Below are positions 8,612 through 18,235 of a stretch of DNA of 64,000 bases, piece by piece. The notes beneath the pieces are model-generated. The model was given only the letters and a program-made list of their open reading frames with translations. It did not search any database and was not told where the DNA came from. This stretch comes from Caldiserica bacterium UBA646 (GTDB lineage Bacteria > Caldisericota > Caldisericia > Caldisericales > Caldisericaceae), in assembly GCA_002299965.1 (NCBI GenBank), contig DBOM01000065.1, positions 1 to 64,000 of the forward strand, read 5' to 3'. Positions within the stretch are counted from its first letter, which is position 1. Each line of letters opens with the position of its first letter. The translations under genes and the position numbers were made by a program.

Positions 8612-8639
8612 TTGAAAATTATTCAAGTTCTGATAGAAT
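8612..8639 (+). promoter_or_regulatory. Leaderless promoter of small exporter gene
   Basis: TTGAAA (8612-8617) and TAGAAT (8634-8639) lie 16 bases apart. The predicted start of transcription is about 8646, and the ATG is at 8647 with no ribosome site, so the mRNA is probably leaderless. Confidence 0.6.
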
Positions 8640-8646
8640 AATTTTC

Positions 8647-9102
8647 ATGAAAGAATGGATCTACTTAATTTTTATAACATTTCTTCCTGGAATTGAACTA
8701 AGAGGTTCAATTCCGGTGGCTATTTTACACTACAATAAAAATATTTTTCTTAGCCCTGCAATAATAATTTGTGTGAACATATTACTAATACCTATTGTTT
8801 TTCTGATATGGCAACTGATAATATTTCTCGCTGGGAAAATAACCATCGTTGATAAATATCTCACCCATGTAAGAAAAAAAGCAAGACCGCTAATTGATAA
8901 ATACGGATTCTGGGGACTTGTCATTTTAGTGGCAATCCCACTGCCAGGCACCGGAGCATACACTGGCGCACTCGCAGCAGAGCTTTTTGCTATGAAGAAA
9001 AGAAAAGCTTTTCTTGCAATAGGACTGGGCGTCATCATCGCAGGAATAATTATTACGCTTGCTTCAATCGGAACAATTCCCTTAAAAGGAATAAACAGAT
9101 AA
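8647..9102 (+). CDS. Putative small multi-drug export protein (SMEX, COG2426)
   Basis: A 151-residue integral membrane protein with about four helices. The family marks are FLPGIELRGSIP at the N-terminus and AIPLPGTGAYTGALAAELF after the middle cytoplasmic segment (a PLPGTG re-entrant-like turn). COG2426/PF06695 members are annotated as small exporters, but direct evidence of substrate is thin. The gene appears leaderless and ends immediately before the MFS gene at 9103. Confidence 0.75.
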   Translation: MKEWIYLIFITFLPGIELRGSIPVAILHYNKNIFLSPAIIICVNILLIPIVFLIWQLIIFLAGKITIVDKYLTHVRKKARPLIDKYGFWGLVILVAIPLPGTGAYTGALAAELFAMKKRKAFLAIGLGVIIAGIIITLASIGTIPLKGINR

Positions 9103-10335
9103 ATGTCTTATCTAAAAAAGCTTAAAAGTGTCCAAAAAAATGCCCGCCTTTATCTAATGAGTAATCTCCTGGCAGCAATAGGATTTAGCATTTTCTTCGT
9201 TATATTTAATATATATCTTCGTAAAATAGGAATTAGCACTACACATATAGGCATGATAAACGCCGCTTTCCCATGGGGCCTAGCTTTTTTTATTTTTATC
9301 TCAGGTATCATTTCTGATAATATTGGAAGAAAAAAATCCTTCATATTGGGTATATGGATTGAGACCATCATGCTCTTGCTCTTAATTCTCACCAAGAACC
9401 CTTACTTAATGATGGGGGCGGCATTTTTCCAGGGTATGGGTTCTTCTTTTTTTATCGTTTCTGAAGCACCATTTCTCACGGAAAGCAGCTCAAGTTTTGA
9501 ACGCACACACTTATTCAGCTTTTCTTTTTCGGCACTTATTATAGGTGACTTTATCGGCTCACTTCTTAGCGGTTTCTTGCCTGGTATCCTCAGTAAATCA
9601 GAAATAATAGGAATGAAATACACTCTATTCACTGGTATTATAATCCTCTTTGCATCTTCTTTTTTTCTGTATCAATTGAATGAAAATTGGCAAAAGACAA
9701 AGAAAAAAATTAACTTCAACATGCTTTTTGAACCTTTTAAAACATTAAAAAAAGATTATAAAAAATTGAAAATAGTTATTATATTCGCAGTCACCAATCT
9801 CATGTTAGGTGCCGGAGCTGGCCTTGTAATACCGTTTTTCAACCTGTACTTCAAAGACAAATTTCAACTCCCTATAAGTTCTATAGGGATTATTTTCTCC
9901 ATCGGAAGTATTGTCACGGCGACAGGGACATTAATAGCCCCTGTGGTTAAAGAGCGTTTTGGGGCAATAAAAGCCATTGTTCTCATGCAGGCTCTTTCGC
10001 TGCCATTCATTCTTGTTCTTGCTTTTACTAAAAAAACTTACCTTGCCATTACATCATATTTTACAAGAGGCGCGCTCATGAACGCGGCAGTACCTATTAA
10101 TCAAAACACTTATATGGAACTGGTTCCCGAGGACATCAAAGCATCAGCAGTAAGCCTTACAGAAATGTCATGGAATATTTCCTGGGGAATTGCTGCTTCC
10201 ATTTCGGGTATCCTTATAGGACGGTTTGGATATACGCTACCTATTCTTCTTATGTTTGTTTTTTACTTCTCTGGAGTTTTGTTCTTCTACATAAATATGC
10301 GAAATTACAAAATAATCGATGAAAAGAGAAGTTAA
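9103..10335 (+). CDS. Major facilitator superfamily transporter
   Basis: A 410-residue MFS permease with about twelve hydrophobic helices in two halves. The signature loop between helices 2 and 3 is visible as GIISDNIGRKKS, and a central cytoplasmic linker rich in Lys (about residues 195-225) separates the halves. The ATG follows the previous stop without a gap, and the only upstream Shine-Dalgarno-like stretch (AAAGGAA) is rather distant, suggesting coupled translation. Substrate not predictable; drug/metabolite efflux is a common role for this type. Confidence 0.82.
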   Translation: MSYLKKLKSVQKNARLYLMSNLLAAIGFSIFFVIFNIYLRKIGISTTHIGMINAAFPWGLAFFIFISGIISDNIGRKKSFILGIWIETIMLLLLILTKNPYLMMGAAFFQGMGSSFFIVSEAPFLTESSSSFERTHLFSFSFSALIIGDFIGSLLSGFLPGILSKSEIIGMKYTLFTGIIILFASSFFLYQLNENWQKTKKKINFNMLFEPFKTLKKDYKKLKIVIIFAVTNLMLGAGAGLVIPFFNLYFKDKFQLPISSIGIIFSIGSIVTATGTLIAPVVKERFGAIKAIVLMQALSLPFILVLAFTKKTYLAITSYFTRGALMNAAVPINQNTYMELVPEDIKASAVSLTEMSWNISWGIAASISGILIGRFGYTLPILLMFVFYFSGVLFFYINMRNYKIIDEKRS

Positions 10336-11416
10336 AGTAGGGTTTACCAGCCAACTTTTTGCAAATCTTGCACTCTTTACACCCCATCTTTTTATTCCAC
10401 AACTTGCAGACTCATTTGGCGCAACAAAATTTGAGATAGGGCTTCTCTCTACATTCTTCTCTGCTACCATTTTCCTTTCCTCCTGGTTTTTTGGAAGAAT
10501 CGCTGACCGAATAGGTAGACGAAGAATTATAATTATTGGATTCCTCGCATCTTCCATCGCTTTTACACTTGGATACTTTGCCAGCAATTATACCGAATTA
10601 CTTCTCATTAGAATTTTAGGGGGTGCCACTGCAGGTATTTACCCCGGAGCACTCACAGCATATATATATGAAAATAAAGGCACAATGGGAAAATTCTCAT
10701 CATTTGGAGCAATTGGCTCTGCTATTGCTCAATACATATCAGGCGTTGTAGCGACTCTATTAGGTTTACCATATTTATTTATTATCAGTGGAATTTCATT
10801 TTTTATCTCGCTCATCTTTATTGTAGCTGGCATCAAAAAAGAGGAATATATAGCAATCAACATACCGCTTTTCCCGATCAATATAATTAAAAAGAACAAA
10901 CATATATACATCCCCCTATTTTTAAGACATATGGGTGCTACAGGGATATGGGCTTTTTGGGTGCTATACCTGGGCCAGATAGGAGCAAACAATTACTGGA
11001 AGGGAATTTTATTTACATTTAACTACGCCACACAATTCTTGGTAATGTATTTTATTATGGATAAAATTCCAGGAAAAAAATCGATAGGATGGGGGCTTAT
11101 TCTATCCGCAGCAATATTTTTATATTTTACTATTGTCCCTAATTACCTCTGGATCATCCCAGCAATGATTGCAACAGGATTTGCATGGTCATTTCTTTTT
11201 ACGGGCTCACTAAAAGAAATTACTGAAAAAAATGAAGAAAAAGCAACAGCATCAGGACTAATTCAATCCGCAATAAGTCTTGGAAATATTTTTGGCCCCC
11301 TCGTAGCAGGGATTATTGTAACTCTTACAGGCACGTACAAAGGAATAATGTACTTAGCCTTCTTTCTTACGATTATAGCTTATGTATATTACTCTGTACA
11401 AATAAAAAAAGCTTAA
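10319..11416 (+). CDS. Major facilitator superfamily transporter
   Basis: A 365-residue MFS permease, somewhat short for the family but with both halves. The loop 2-3 motif is GRIADRIGRRR, and helix 5 includes GPLVAGIIVTL late in the protein. Its start lies 17 bases inside the preceding MFS gene, in another frame. The two adjacent MFS proteins are not obvious duplicates at the residue level, so they may form a pair or simply share a transcript. Substrate unknown. Confidence 0.82.
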   Translation: MKREVKVGFTSQLFANLALFTPHLFIPQLADSFGATKFEIGLLSTFFSATIFLSSWFFGRIADRIGRRRIIIIGFLASSIAFTLGYFASNYTELLLIRILGGATAGIYPGALTAYIYENKGTMGKFSSFGAIGSAIAQYISGVVATLLGLPYLFIISGISFFISLIFIVAGIKKEEYIAINIPLFPINIIKKNKHIYIPLFLRHMGATGIWAFWVLYLGQIGANNYWKGILFTFNYATQFLVMYFIMDKIPGKKSIGWGLILSAAIFLYFTIVPNYLWIIPAMIATGFAWSFLFTGSLKEITEKNEEKATASGLIQSAISLGNIFGPLVAGIIVTLTGTYKGIMYLAFFLTIIAYVYYSVQIKKA

Positions 11417-11451
11417 GTTCCTCTGTCAATTGTTCAACAGTAAACTTTTTT
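11415..11451 (+). terminator. Probable terminator after MFS genes
   Basis: AAGTT and CTGT on the 5' side pair with ACAG and AACTT on the 3' side (with small internal bulges), followed by a T-run. It begins within the last codons of the MFS gene. The stem is modest. Confidence 0.4.
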
Positions 11452-11551
11452 AATCATTTTTTCCAAAAAATCATCATTACTCTTATGCTGTAAATACTAT
11501 ATAAAGAGACTCTTTCCCTTTTGCCTTTGCACTTTGTAAATAAAATAAACT

Positions 11552-13129
11552 TCAACGCCCTTTCAATTTATTTTTGAGTTTCTTCATTACAAAATATGCG
11601 CTTGTCATTTCATCTGCCTTCAATAGATACAATACTATAAGGTAGGCAAGTGAGAATAAGATAAGAGAAGCAAAAAAATTCATCGCAACATACCAGTTTA
11701 TCGCAGGCAAAAAACTTTCGATTCTTCTAAAAGAATAATACATTATAATAATTCCAATAACTGAACCTGCTAAAAATTTTGAGATAGAAATAACAATCTT
11801 CTTGCTACCAAGAGACCCTACCTTTTTTCGAAGGAAGAAAAGAAGAAGAAACATATACAGATACAATCCAATACTTACTGCAAGTGCAATACCTGCATGT
11901 GCATAAACTTTTACAAGCATTAACATAACTACAATATCAAAAACAGCTACTACAAGAGAAATGATAGTAGGCGTCCACATATCTTTCATCGCAAAAAAAA
12001 CACGCATGGAAACAACGGTAATCATTGCAGCAAATATCCCCAGAGAATAAAATTGAAAAGGTAGTGCAGTAAGTGCAACTGCCTCCATTCCAAATACACC
12101 CCGTTGAAAAACAATAGTCACAATAGCCTTATCAAATACAATAAATATAAACATAATAGGAACGATAAAAAAAGATGCAAATCGGATACTTTTTGAAAAA
12201 ATATTACCTAACTCTTTCATATCCTTTTTCGCTGCAGCCTCCGAAAGAAAAGGATAGTAGGATGTTGCAAGTGGCACTGTAAGTATTCCAAGAGCAAATT
12301 GTCTTAGTTTATTCGCATATCCAAGAGATGCAATGCTTCCCTCCCTAAGATGAGAGGCAATATTATTGCTCACTACTGTCACAACATATCCAGAAAATTG
12401 CTGTATAATTAAAGGCATCGAAAGAATAACTAACATACCAAGAACTGTCCCCTTCGGATTAAAATTCCAGGAAAACTTAATGGACAAAGCACGTCTCGTA
12501 TAAAACAGCATTACAAATGCTTGAATCACAGAACCTATTAACATACCTGCAGTATATGAAAATACTCCTAAAGAATTGTGCCAGAAAAGAAGTCCAGCTA
12601 TTATTGACACATTCAGAATAAGAGGAACAAGTGCAGTAATAAGAAAATTTTTATGTGCCTGGGAAACTGCATAAAGAAAATTTGTAATGGCCCAGAAAAA
12701 AGAAATGATAGCAAAGAAATCTACAAGCCTTGCTGTAAGGTTAATAAGAGAATATTCGGTAAATCCAGGAGTAAGTACATGCACAATCTGAAAGGAAAAT
12801 ACACCCAGTAAAAGCATAGAAAAAAATAAACCCACTAAAAAATAACTAAAAACAACATTAAAATCCCTGACAGTCTTTTCCCGACTTCTGTTCAGAGCTT
12901 CAATAAATAAGGGGATAAAAGACAGCGCTATTGCACTTGAAACAATATTCTGCACAACAAAAGTAATGGGAAGTGTCGCATTCAAAGCATCAGCTGCATG
13001 AGTTGTGCCAAAATAAGCACTGAATAATATATCTCGAGAAAGCCCCAGTAATCTGCTGATAAAAGCAGAAGCCATAAATATTATAGATGCTTGTACGGCA
13101 CCCTGTTTAAGATATTTTTTAACGTTCAT
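11552..13129 (-). CDS. murJ: Lipid II flippase MurJ
   Basis: A 525-residue membrane protein of the MOP superfamily with about fourteen helices. It flips lipid II for peptidoglycan synthesis. The N-terminal QAS...FISRLLGLSRDILFSAYFGTT block is the characteristic MurJ helix-1/2 region, including the conserved Arg cluster. ADALNATLPITF follows as in other MurJ proteins. The start overlaps the DUF5693 gene by 11 bases, so the two are probably coupled. It is the last gene of the long minus-strand run from tsaE. Confidence 0.92.
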   Translation of the reverse strand: MNVKKYLKQGAVQASIIFMASAFISRLLGLSRDILFSAYFGTTHAADALNATLPITFVVQNIVSSAIALSFIPLFIEALNRSREKTVRDFNVVFSYFLVGLFFSMLLLGVFSFQIVHVLTPGFTEYSLINLTARLVDFFAIISFFWAITNFLYAVSQAHKNFLITALVPLILNVSIIAGLLFWHNSLGVFSYTAGMLIGSVIQAFVMLFYTRRALSIKFSWNFNPKGTVLGMLVILSMPLIIQQFSGYVVTVVSNNIASHLREGSIASLGYANKLRQFALGILTVPLATSYYPFLSEAAAKKDMKELGNIFSKSIRFASFFIVPIMFIFIVFDKAIVTIVFQRGVFGMEAVALTALPFQFYSLGIFAAMITVVSMRVFFAMKDMWTPTIISLVVAVFDIVVMLMLVKVYAHAGIALAVSIGLYLYMFLLLFFLRKKVGSLGSKKIVISISKFLAGSVIGIIIMYYSFRRIESFLPAINWYVAMNFFASLILFSLAYLIVLYLLKADEMTSAYFVMKKLKNKLKGR

Positions 13130-15131
13130 TAATAAAGTATTTTTTGATAAATGGATAGAGAATAATGACAGCAGCTATCGCTAGAAAAATCCCGAATGCA
13201 AAACCCCATAAAGTTCGATAAAAAGAAATCAGAAAAGTTGTACGCAAATGGGAAAATGTATCAACAATAGAAATTGAACCCATTATCCCAAGAAAAGAAA
13301 AAAGTAATAACCATTTTTTACGCATTAAATACGCAGCAAAGACCATAAGAAACACAGCAGGATATCCTATTAAAAATTCTTTTACTCTGGGACGTGCTAT
13401 AATCGTCTGCTCCAAAAATGCTCTGAATTTTAGTTCAAGCGACGAAATAGTTACACCCGTATTCCCAGATCGTAAAATATACATAAGAAAGATGCCTGCA
13501 ATAAGGACAATAACAACAACATGTCCTCCTTTCACTGTAATATCCCAAACTTTTTTCATTTCATCAACCACGCTATAATGCGTTCCAGAGATATATTCAT
13601 TGTCAAAATCCGCGCCAAATACATAAAGATAGTTTATAATAAGAAAAATAAACGGCGAGAGGTAAAGCACTTTTACCCCCCGAAACATATCTAAATTTAA
13701 AAGATAGGAACTGCCAGACAGTACCGCCCCAACCAATAAACCTCCAACAAGTGATACAATAAGCATAAGAAATGAAATTGTAAATCCATTTTTCATAATG
13801 TCTGGAAGATGAAATTTTCTCCCTCCATAACTCTTTTTTACAGCCAAAAACATGATAAGCGAAAAGAAGCCTGTGATCAAAACCGCAGCAGCAAGTGCTG
13901 TCAATTTTTCCATCATATTTTGTGAATAAAAAAGTAAAGAAATCCCCATTAGTAACGGGACAAAAAAACAGACAAGTGTGGATTTTTGTGAAAGGTTCAA
14001 AATAATTTTTATATACAACACAAATAAAGCAATTACACCAAGATAGATTAAAAATACCACAATCCAATTTACACTCACTTCATCAATAGGATGCGGCATC
14101 CCGAATTCCATCCCTTTCTCTTGCCATAGAGTTACAAGTTTATTAATATAATATTTATTTGTAGAAAGATTTTGTTCATAGCTTGCCCCGATCCCAATAA
14201 TAGGTTTCACATATATCACTCTGATATTCCTGTCTGGAATGGAGCGAAACCATCTATTAAAAATTTCTACAGCTGTAAGTTTTACCTGCTCTGCAGGATA
14301 TATGGAATATACCCTTACTACATAGTAGTGTACTTTCTGGATAAAAGCGGAAAGTCCTTCTTGATTATAAATACCTTTTTGAATAGGGGACTCTATTATA
14401 TAAGTTAATATACGACTCTCATTAAATAAGTCCGCAAGCTCGTCAATCCTATCTGGATAACCGGTAATGACAGTTCCATAAAACATCACTGATTCAATAT
14501 TAAACTCTTCAATTGTGCTGATCAGCGTTTCAACATTTCTGTTGCCAGGAGAATATCGAGGCCTTAAAACAACTTGAAAGCCCATATCTTTAATTTTTTC
14601 AATCTTTTCATTATCAAAACCAACGCCATACTCAACAGCAGTTAAAATGTCAGAATGAATAATTACCGCATAAACTCCATCGCCATCAATAAATCCTGTC
14701 TCTTCAGAAAGATTGTCTAGCATTCTCTCTGCCAAATCCTTGTCCTCGGTCAGTACAACAACAAAAGAGGGTTGAATTATATCTCTATGCTTATCAACCT
14801 CAAGTTTATTCCTTAAAATATTATTAAAAGAAGGCGCAAGGAGATCGCTACCGTTAAAAAAGGTTATTTTCCCTTCGCCATAAAGAGTTTCAATACAATC
14901 TTCTACAACAGCAACTGAAGTAGCGCCTGTTTCCTTCATTTCTTTAATGACATCATAAACGTTTTGCCCATTTGTTGCAGAGAACAGATAGAAATCTGGA
15001 TAATCAAGGGACACATCAATTGTATTTTCCTTTCTCTCTGCATTAACCCTTATAGTTACCTGAAACAATGAAACAATAATAGATAAAACAATAAAAAATA
15101 AAAGGATTTTTTCTATCTTATTGGTTTTCAT
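13119..15131 (-). CDS. DUF5693 family multi-pass membrane protein
   Basis: A 670-residue envelope protein. An N-terminal helix (residues about 5-25) is followed by a roughly 340-residue extracytoplasmic domain with alternating strands and helices (TIM-barrel-like repeats such as GATSVAVVEDCIETL). About nine hydrophobic segments end the protein. This matches DUF5693, whose function is unknown. ATG 15131 has AAGGGG six bases upstream. The tail overlaps the MurJ start, hinting at a role in cell-wall polymer export or modification; that is inference. Confidence 0.75.
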   Translation of the reverse strand: MKTNKIEKILLFFIVLSIIVSLFQVTIRVNAERKENTIDVSLDYPDFYLFSATNGQNVYDVIKEMKETGATSVAVVEDCIETLYGEGKITFFNGSDLLAPSFNNILRNKLEVDKHRDIIQPSFVVVLTEDKDLAERMLDNLSEETGFIDGDGVYAVIIHSDILTAVEYGVGFDNEKIEKIKDMGFQVVLRPRYSPGNRNVETLISTIEEFNIESVMFYGTVITGYPDRIDELADLFNESRILTYIIESPIQKGIYNQEGLSAFIQKVHYYVVRVYSIYPAEQVKLTAVEIFNRWFRSIPDRNIRVIYVKPIIGIGASYEQNLSTNKYYINKLVTLWQEKGMEFGMPHPIDEVSVNWIVVFLIYLGVIALFVLYIKIILNLSQKSTLVCFFVPLLMGISLLFYSQNMMEKLTALAAAVLITGFFSLIMFLAVKKSYGGRKFHLPDIMKNGFTISFLMLIVSLVGGLLVGAVLSGSSYLLNLDMFRGVKVLYLSPFIFLIINYLYVFGADFDNEYISGTHYSVVDEMKKVWDITVKGGHVVVIVLIAGIFLMYILRSGNTGVTISSLELKFRAFLEQTIIARPRVKEFLIGYPAVFLMVFAAYLMRKKWLLLFSFLGIMGSISIVDTFSHLRTTFLISFYRTLWGFAFGIFLAIAAVIILYPFIKKYFINER

Positions 15132-15141
15132 ATTTTTCCCC

Positions 15142-16782
15142 TTACATCCTTTCTTTTTTCTCAATTCCCATAAGATCCATTAAAAACGACAATACATTTA
15201 ATGCATTATAAACAAGTGAAAATCTTGGTTGCACATACCTTTCCGAAGAAAGAATATTATAGTTCTGATAAAAAGTATTGATTTTTTTACAAAGTTCTAT
15301 TGTTATAAAAGGTATTCTATGTACTGAATATTTCCTCGCTACATTTTCAAGTTCTCTCTCTAAATACATAAAATGGTTTAACAGAGCTTTTTCATCACTA
15401 CTCTCAAGTAACGATAAATCTGCTTCATCAATACCTCTGTACCGAATACCTTTTTCTTTACCTTTTATTAAAATACTCTTTAAGCGTGCATACGTATATT
15501 GCACATAATATACAGGGTTATCGATAGACTCTCTCTTTGCAAGATCTAAATCAAAATTAAGATGCGTATCACTGCTCTTTAAAAGAAAAAAGAAGCGAGC
15601 AGCATCCTTCCCCACTTCATTAATGAGCTCTTCGAGAGTAACAAAAGTACCTGAATGTTTTGACATCATCACTTCTTTTCCGTTTTCAAAAAGATGAACA
15701 ATTTGATATATGACAATGTCAAGAAAACCTTCAGGTAATCCCATCCCTTGAATGAGAGCCTTCATCGGAGTAATGTGCCCAAAATGATCAGCGCCCCAAA
15801 CATCAATGACTTTTCTAAAACCACGGTCCCACTTGTTTTTATGATATGCGGCATCTACTAAAGTATAGGTAGGCTCTCCTGTCCCTCGTACAAGTACTCT
15901 GTCTTTATCATCACCAAACAGAGTAGACTGGAACCAAAGAGCATCATCTTTCTCATACGTATATCCAGACTTCTTAAAAATTTCAGTTACCCTGTCCACT
16001 TCGCCGCTGGAATATAAAGAGGATTCATAAAACCAGCTATCAAATACTACCCCAAATTTTTCAAGCACCTCTTTAATACGGCGCATCATCTTTTCTTCGC
16101 TTATCTTCTGAATTTTATCGATGAGTGGATGGCTTTCTCCGTTTAGCAAGCTATCGCCATAATCATTTAATATCTCTGTAGCTATATCCTCAATATAAGC
16201 ACCTTTATACGCTTCTTCAACAGGTTCTGCTTTTTTTCCTAATTTTTCCATATAGTAGTATGCAATGGATTTTGCAAAAAGGTTCATCTTGCTCCCTGCA
16301 TCGTTTACATAGTATTCTTTTATTACATCAAATCCTTCTATTTTAAGTAAATTGCCAAGAACATCCCCGATAATGCCGCCTCGTCCATTTCCTACATGCA
16401 GAGGTCCGGTAGGGTTTGCGCTGACAAATTCTACTTGAACCTTCACACCATTTCTTTCTTTATAAAAATATTTCTCGCCTTTTTCCTCTAACTCCTGCAA
16501 GAAATCCCTGTACACAGATGGTGTAAAAGAGAAATTCAAGTATCCAGGCTTTGCAACAGAAATTGATGTAAAATAAGGAAAATTTAAATGTTTAGAAATT
16601 TCCTCGGCTATGGAAAATGGTGATTTGTGCAATGTCTTGGCTAAATCAAATGAAACAGTCGTTGAAAAATCTCCAAACCCTTCAGGCGAAGGAGCAAGTA
16701 GCACATCAGGAATTTTTGAAATGCCAGGATATATTAACTGTATTACATCTTGAATAATTTTTTCTAAGTTATCTATCCTCAT
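15142..16782 (-). CDS. argS: Arginyl-tRNA synthetase
   Basis: A class I aminoacyl-tRNA synthetase of 546 residues. Visible motifs: VSANPTGPLHVGNGRGG (the HIGH equivalent is HVGN) around residue 120; a KMSKS-like loop EVMMSKHSGTFVTL around residue 375; and a C-terminal DALR anticodon-binding domain (NPVYYVQYTYARLKSI onwards). The N-terminal Add-1 domain is present. The start overlaps gcvPB by 14 bases. Complete and unremarkable. Confidence 0.96.
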   Translation of the reverse strand: MRIDNLEKIIQDVIQLIYPGISKIPDVLLAPSPEGFGDFSTTVSFDLAKTLHKSPFSIAEEISKHLNFPYFTSISVAKPGYLNFSFTPSVYRDFLQELEEKGEKYFYKERNGVKVQVEFVSANPTGPLHVGNGRGGIIGDVLGNLLKIEGFDVIKEYYVNDAGSKMNLFAKSIAYYYMEKLGKKAEPVEEAYKGAYIEDIATEILNDYGDSLLNGESHPLIDKIQKISEEKMMRRIKEVLEKFGVVFDSWFYESSLYSSGEVDRVTEIFKKSGYTYEKDDALWFQSTLFGDDKDRVLVRGTGEPTYTLVDAAYHKNKWDRGFRKVIDVWGADHFGHITPMKALIQGMGLPEGFLDIVIYQIVHLFENGKEVMMSKHSGTFVTLEELINEVGKDAARFFFLLKSSDTHLNFDLDLAKRESIDNPVYYVQYTYARLKSILIKGKEKGIRYRGIDEADLSLLESSDEKALLNHFMYLERELENVARKYSVHRIPFITIELCKKINTFYQNYNILSSERYVQPRFSLVYNALNVLSFLMDLMGIEKKERM

Positions 16783-18235
16783 TTATTTCCTTAAATATTA
16801 ATGTTGGATTTCTTACTGCAAGCACTTCATCAGGTCTACTAACAGGCGTCGTATGAGGTGCTTGTTTAACAATCTCTGCATTTGTCTTTATCTCTTCAGC
16901 TATTTTAATCATTGCGTCAATAAATAGATCAATATTCTCTTTTGACTCTGATTCAGTTGGTTCAATCATAATAGTTTCTTTGGCATATGGCTCAAAGTGA
17001 GGAAAATAAATTGTAGGAGGATGAAAACCATAATCCATAAGCCTTTTTGCAATATCAAGCGTTTTCACACCATACTCCTTATATTCCCGTCCTGTAAGTA
17101 CGCATTCATGCATACAGAATCGATCGTAGACAGGCTTATAAAATTTCTTTAACTTACTCATAACATAATTTGCATTGATAATACTTGTTTCGGCTGTTTC
17201 TTTAAGCCCTTCATCTCCCATAGAAAGAATCCACATATAAGCCTTGAGAAGCACAGAAAAATTACCAAAAAAAGCTCTTAGTCGACCAATACTCTTTTCA
17301 CCTACATCCTCAAAAAAATATTTCCCCCCGTTATAAGAGACAATAGGAGTCGGCAAATACTGGATGAGGTGTTTTTTTACTCCAACAGGTCCAGCACCCG
17401 GCCCTCCTCCTCCGTGCGGAGTAGAAAATGTTTTATGCAGGTTTAAATGAGCAATATCAAAACCAGCATCACCCGGTCGCGCAATGCCAAGCAAGGCATT
17501 GAGATTAGCTCCATCGTAGTAAAGAAGCCCGCCTTTACTATGCACAACTTTAGCTATTTCTTCTATATTTTCATCAAAAAGTCCAACTGTATTAGGATTT
17601 GTAAGCATCAATCCTGCTGTATCTTCATCCATTAATTTACGCAACTCTGCTAAATCAATGCCTCCCCTCTCGTTCGACTTCACCTCGACCACGTTAAAGC
17701 CAGCCATAGCAGCAGATGCAGGGTTAGTTCCATGAGCAGAATCAGGAATAAGCATTTTATGGCGAAGTTCTCCCCTGTCCATAAAATATTTACGCATAAT
17801 CAATACCCCTGTAAGTTCACCATGAGCACCAGCAGCGGGAGAAAGAGTAAATTGATCCATACCGGTAATCTCAGACAAATATTGATTTAACTCATACATT
17901 ACCTGCAAGCTCCCCTGAACAAAATCTTCATCAACACACGGATGTGCATAGATAAAATTATCAAGTAAAGCAAGATGCTCATTAAGTTTTGGGTTATATT
18001 TCATTGTACAAGAACCAAGAGGGTAAAAACCGTCATCCAACCCATAATTAAGTTTGGAGAGTGCCGTAAAATGCCGTACTACACCCACTTCTGAAACTTC
18101 AGGAAGTTCTTTTTTAGTACGTGATAAAGCATACTCCGGAATACAATCTTTAAGAGAAATTTCTTTATACGAATCTTCCCTTAAAAAATAACCCTTTCTT
18201 CCCTTTACGCTTTTCTCATATATAAGTTTCAACAT
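16769..18235 (-). CDS. gcvPB: Glycine dehydrogenase (decarboxylating) subunit 2
   Basis: PLP subunit of split P-protein, 488 residues. The Schiff-base lysine lies in LNLHKTFSTPHGGGGPG, and the family blocks YPLGSCTMKYNPK and MTNPNTVGLFDENI are present. With GcvPA it decarboxylates glycine and passes aminomethyl to the lipoyl arm of GcvH. It overlaps the gcvPA end by 7 bases and argS on the other side. Split P-protein is typical of Firmicutes, Thermotogae and archaea. Confidence 0.95.
   Translation of the reverse strand: MLKLIYEKSVKGRKGYFLREDSYKEISLKDCIPEYALSRTKKELPEVSEVGVVRHFTALSKLNYGLDDGFYPLGSCTMKYNPKLNEHLALLDNFIYAHPCVDEDFVQGSLQVMYELNQYLSEITGMDQFTLSPAAGAHGELTGVLIMRKYFMDRGELRHKMLIPDSAHGTNPASAAMAGFNVVEVKSNERGGIDLAELRKLMDEDTAGLMLTNPNTVGLFDENIEEIAKVVHSKGGLLYYDGANLNALLGIARPGDAGFDIAHLNLHKTFSTPHGGGGPGAGPVGVKKHLIQYLPTPIVSYNGGKYFFEDVGEKSIGRLRAFFGNFSVLLKAYMWILSMGDEGLKETAETSIINANYVMSKLKKFYKPVYDRFCMHECVLTGREYKEYGVKTLDIAKRLMDYGFHPPTIYFPHFEPYAKETIMIEPTESESKENIDLFIDAMIKIAEEIKTNAEIVKQAPHTTPVSRPDEVLAVRNPTLIFKEINEDR

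Noticed and set aside
13603..14067. 154-codon frame on the same strand inside the DUF5693 gene
   Set aside because: Cys/Phe/Tyr-rich out-of-frame reading of membrane helices.
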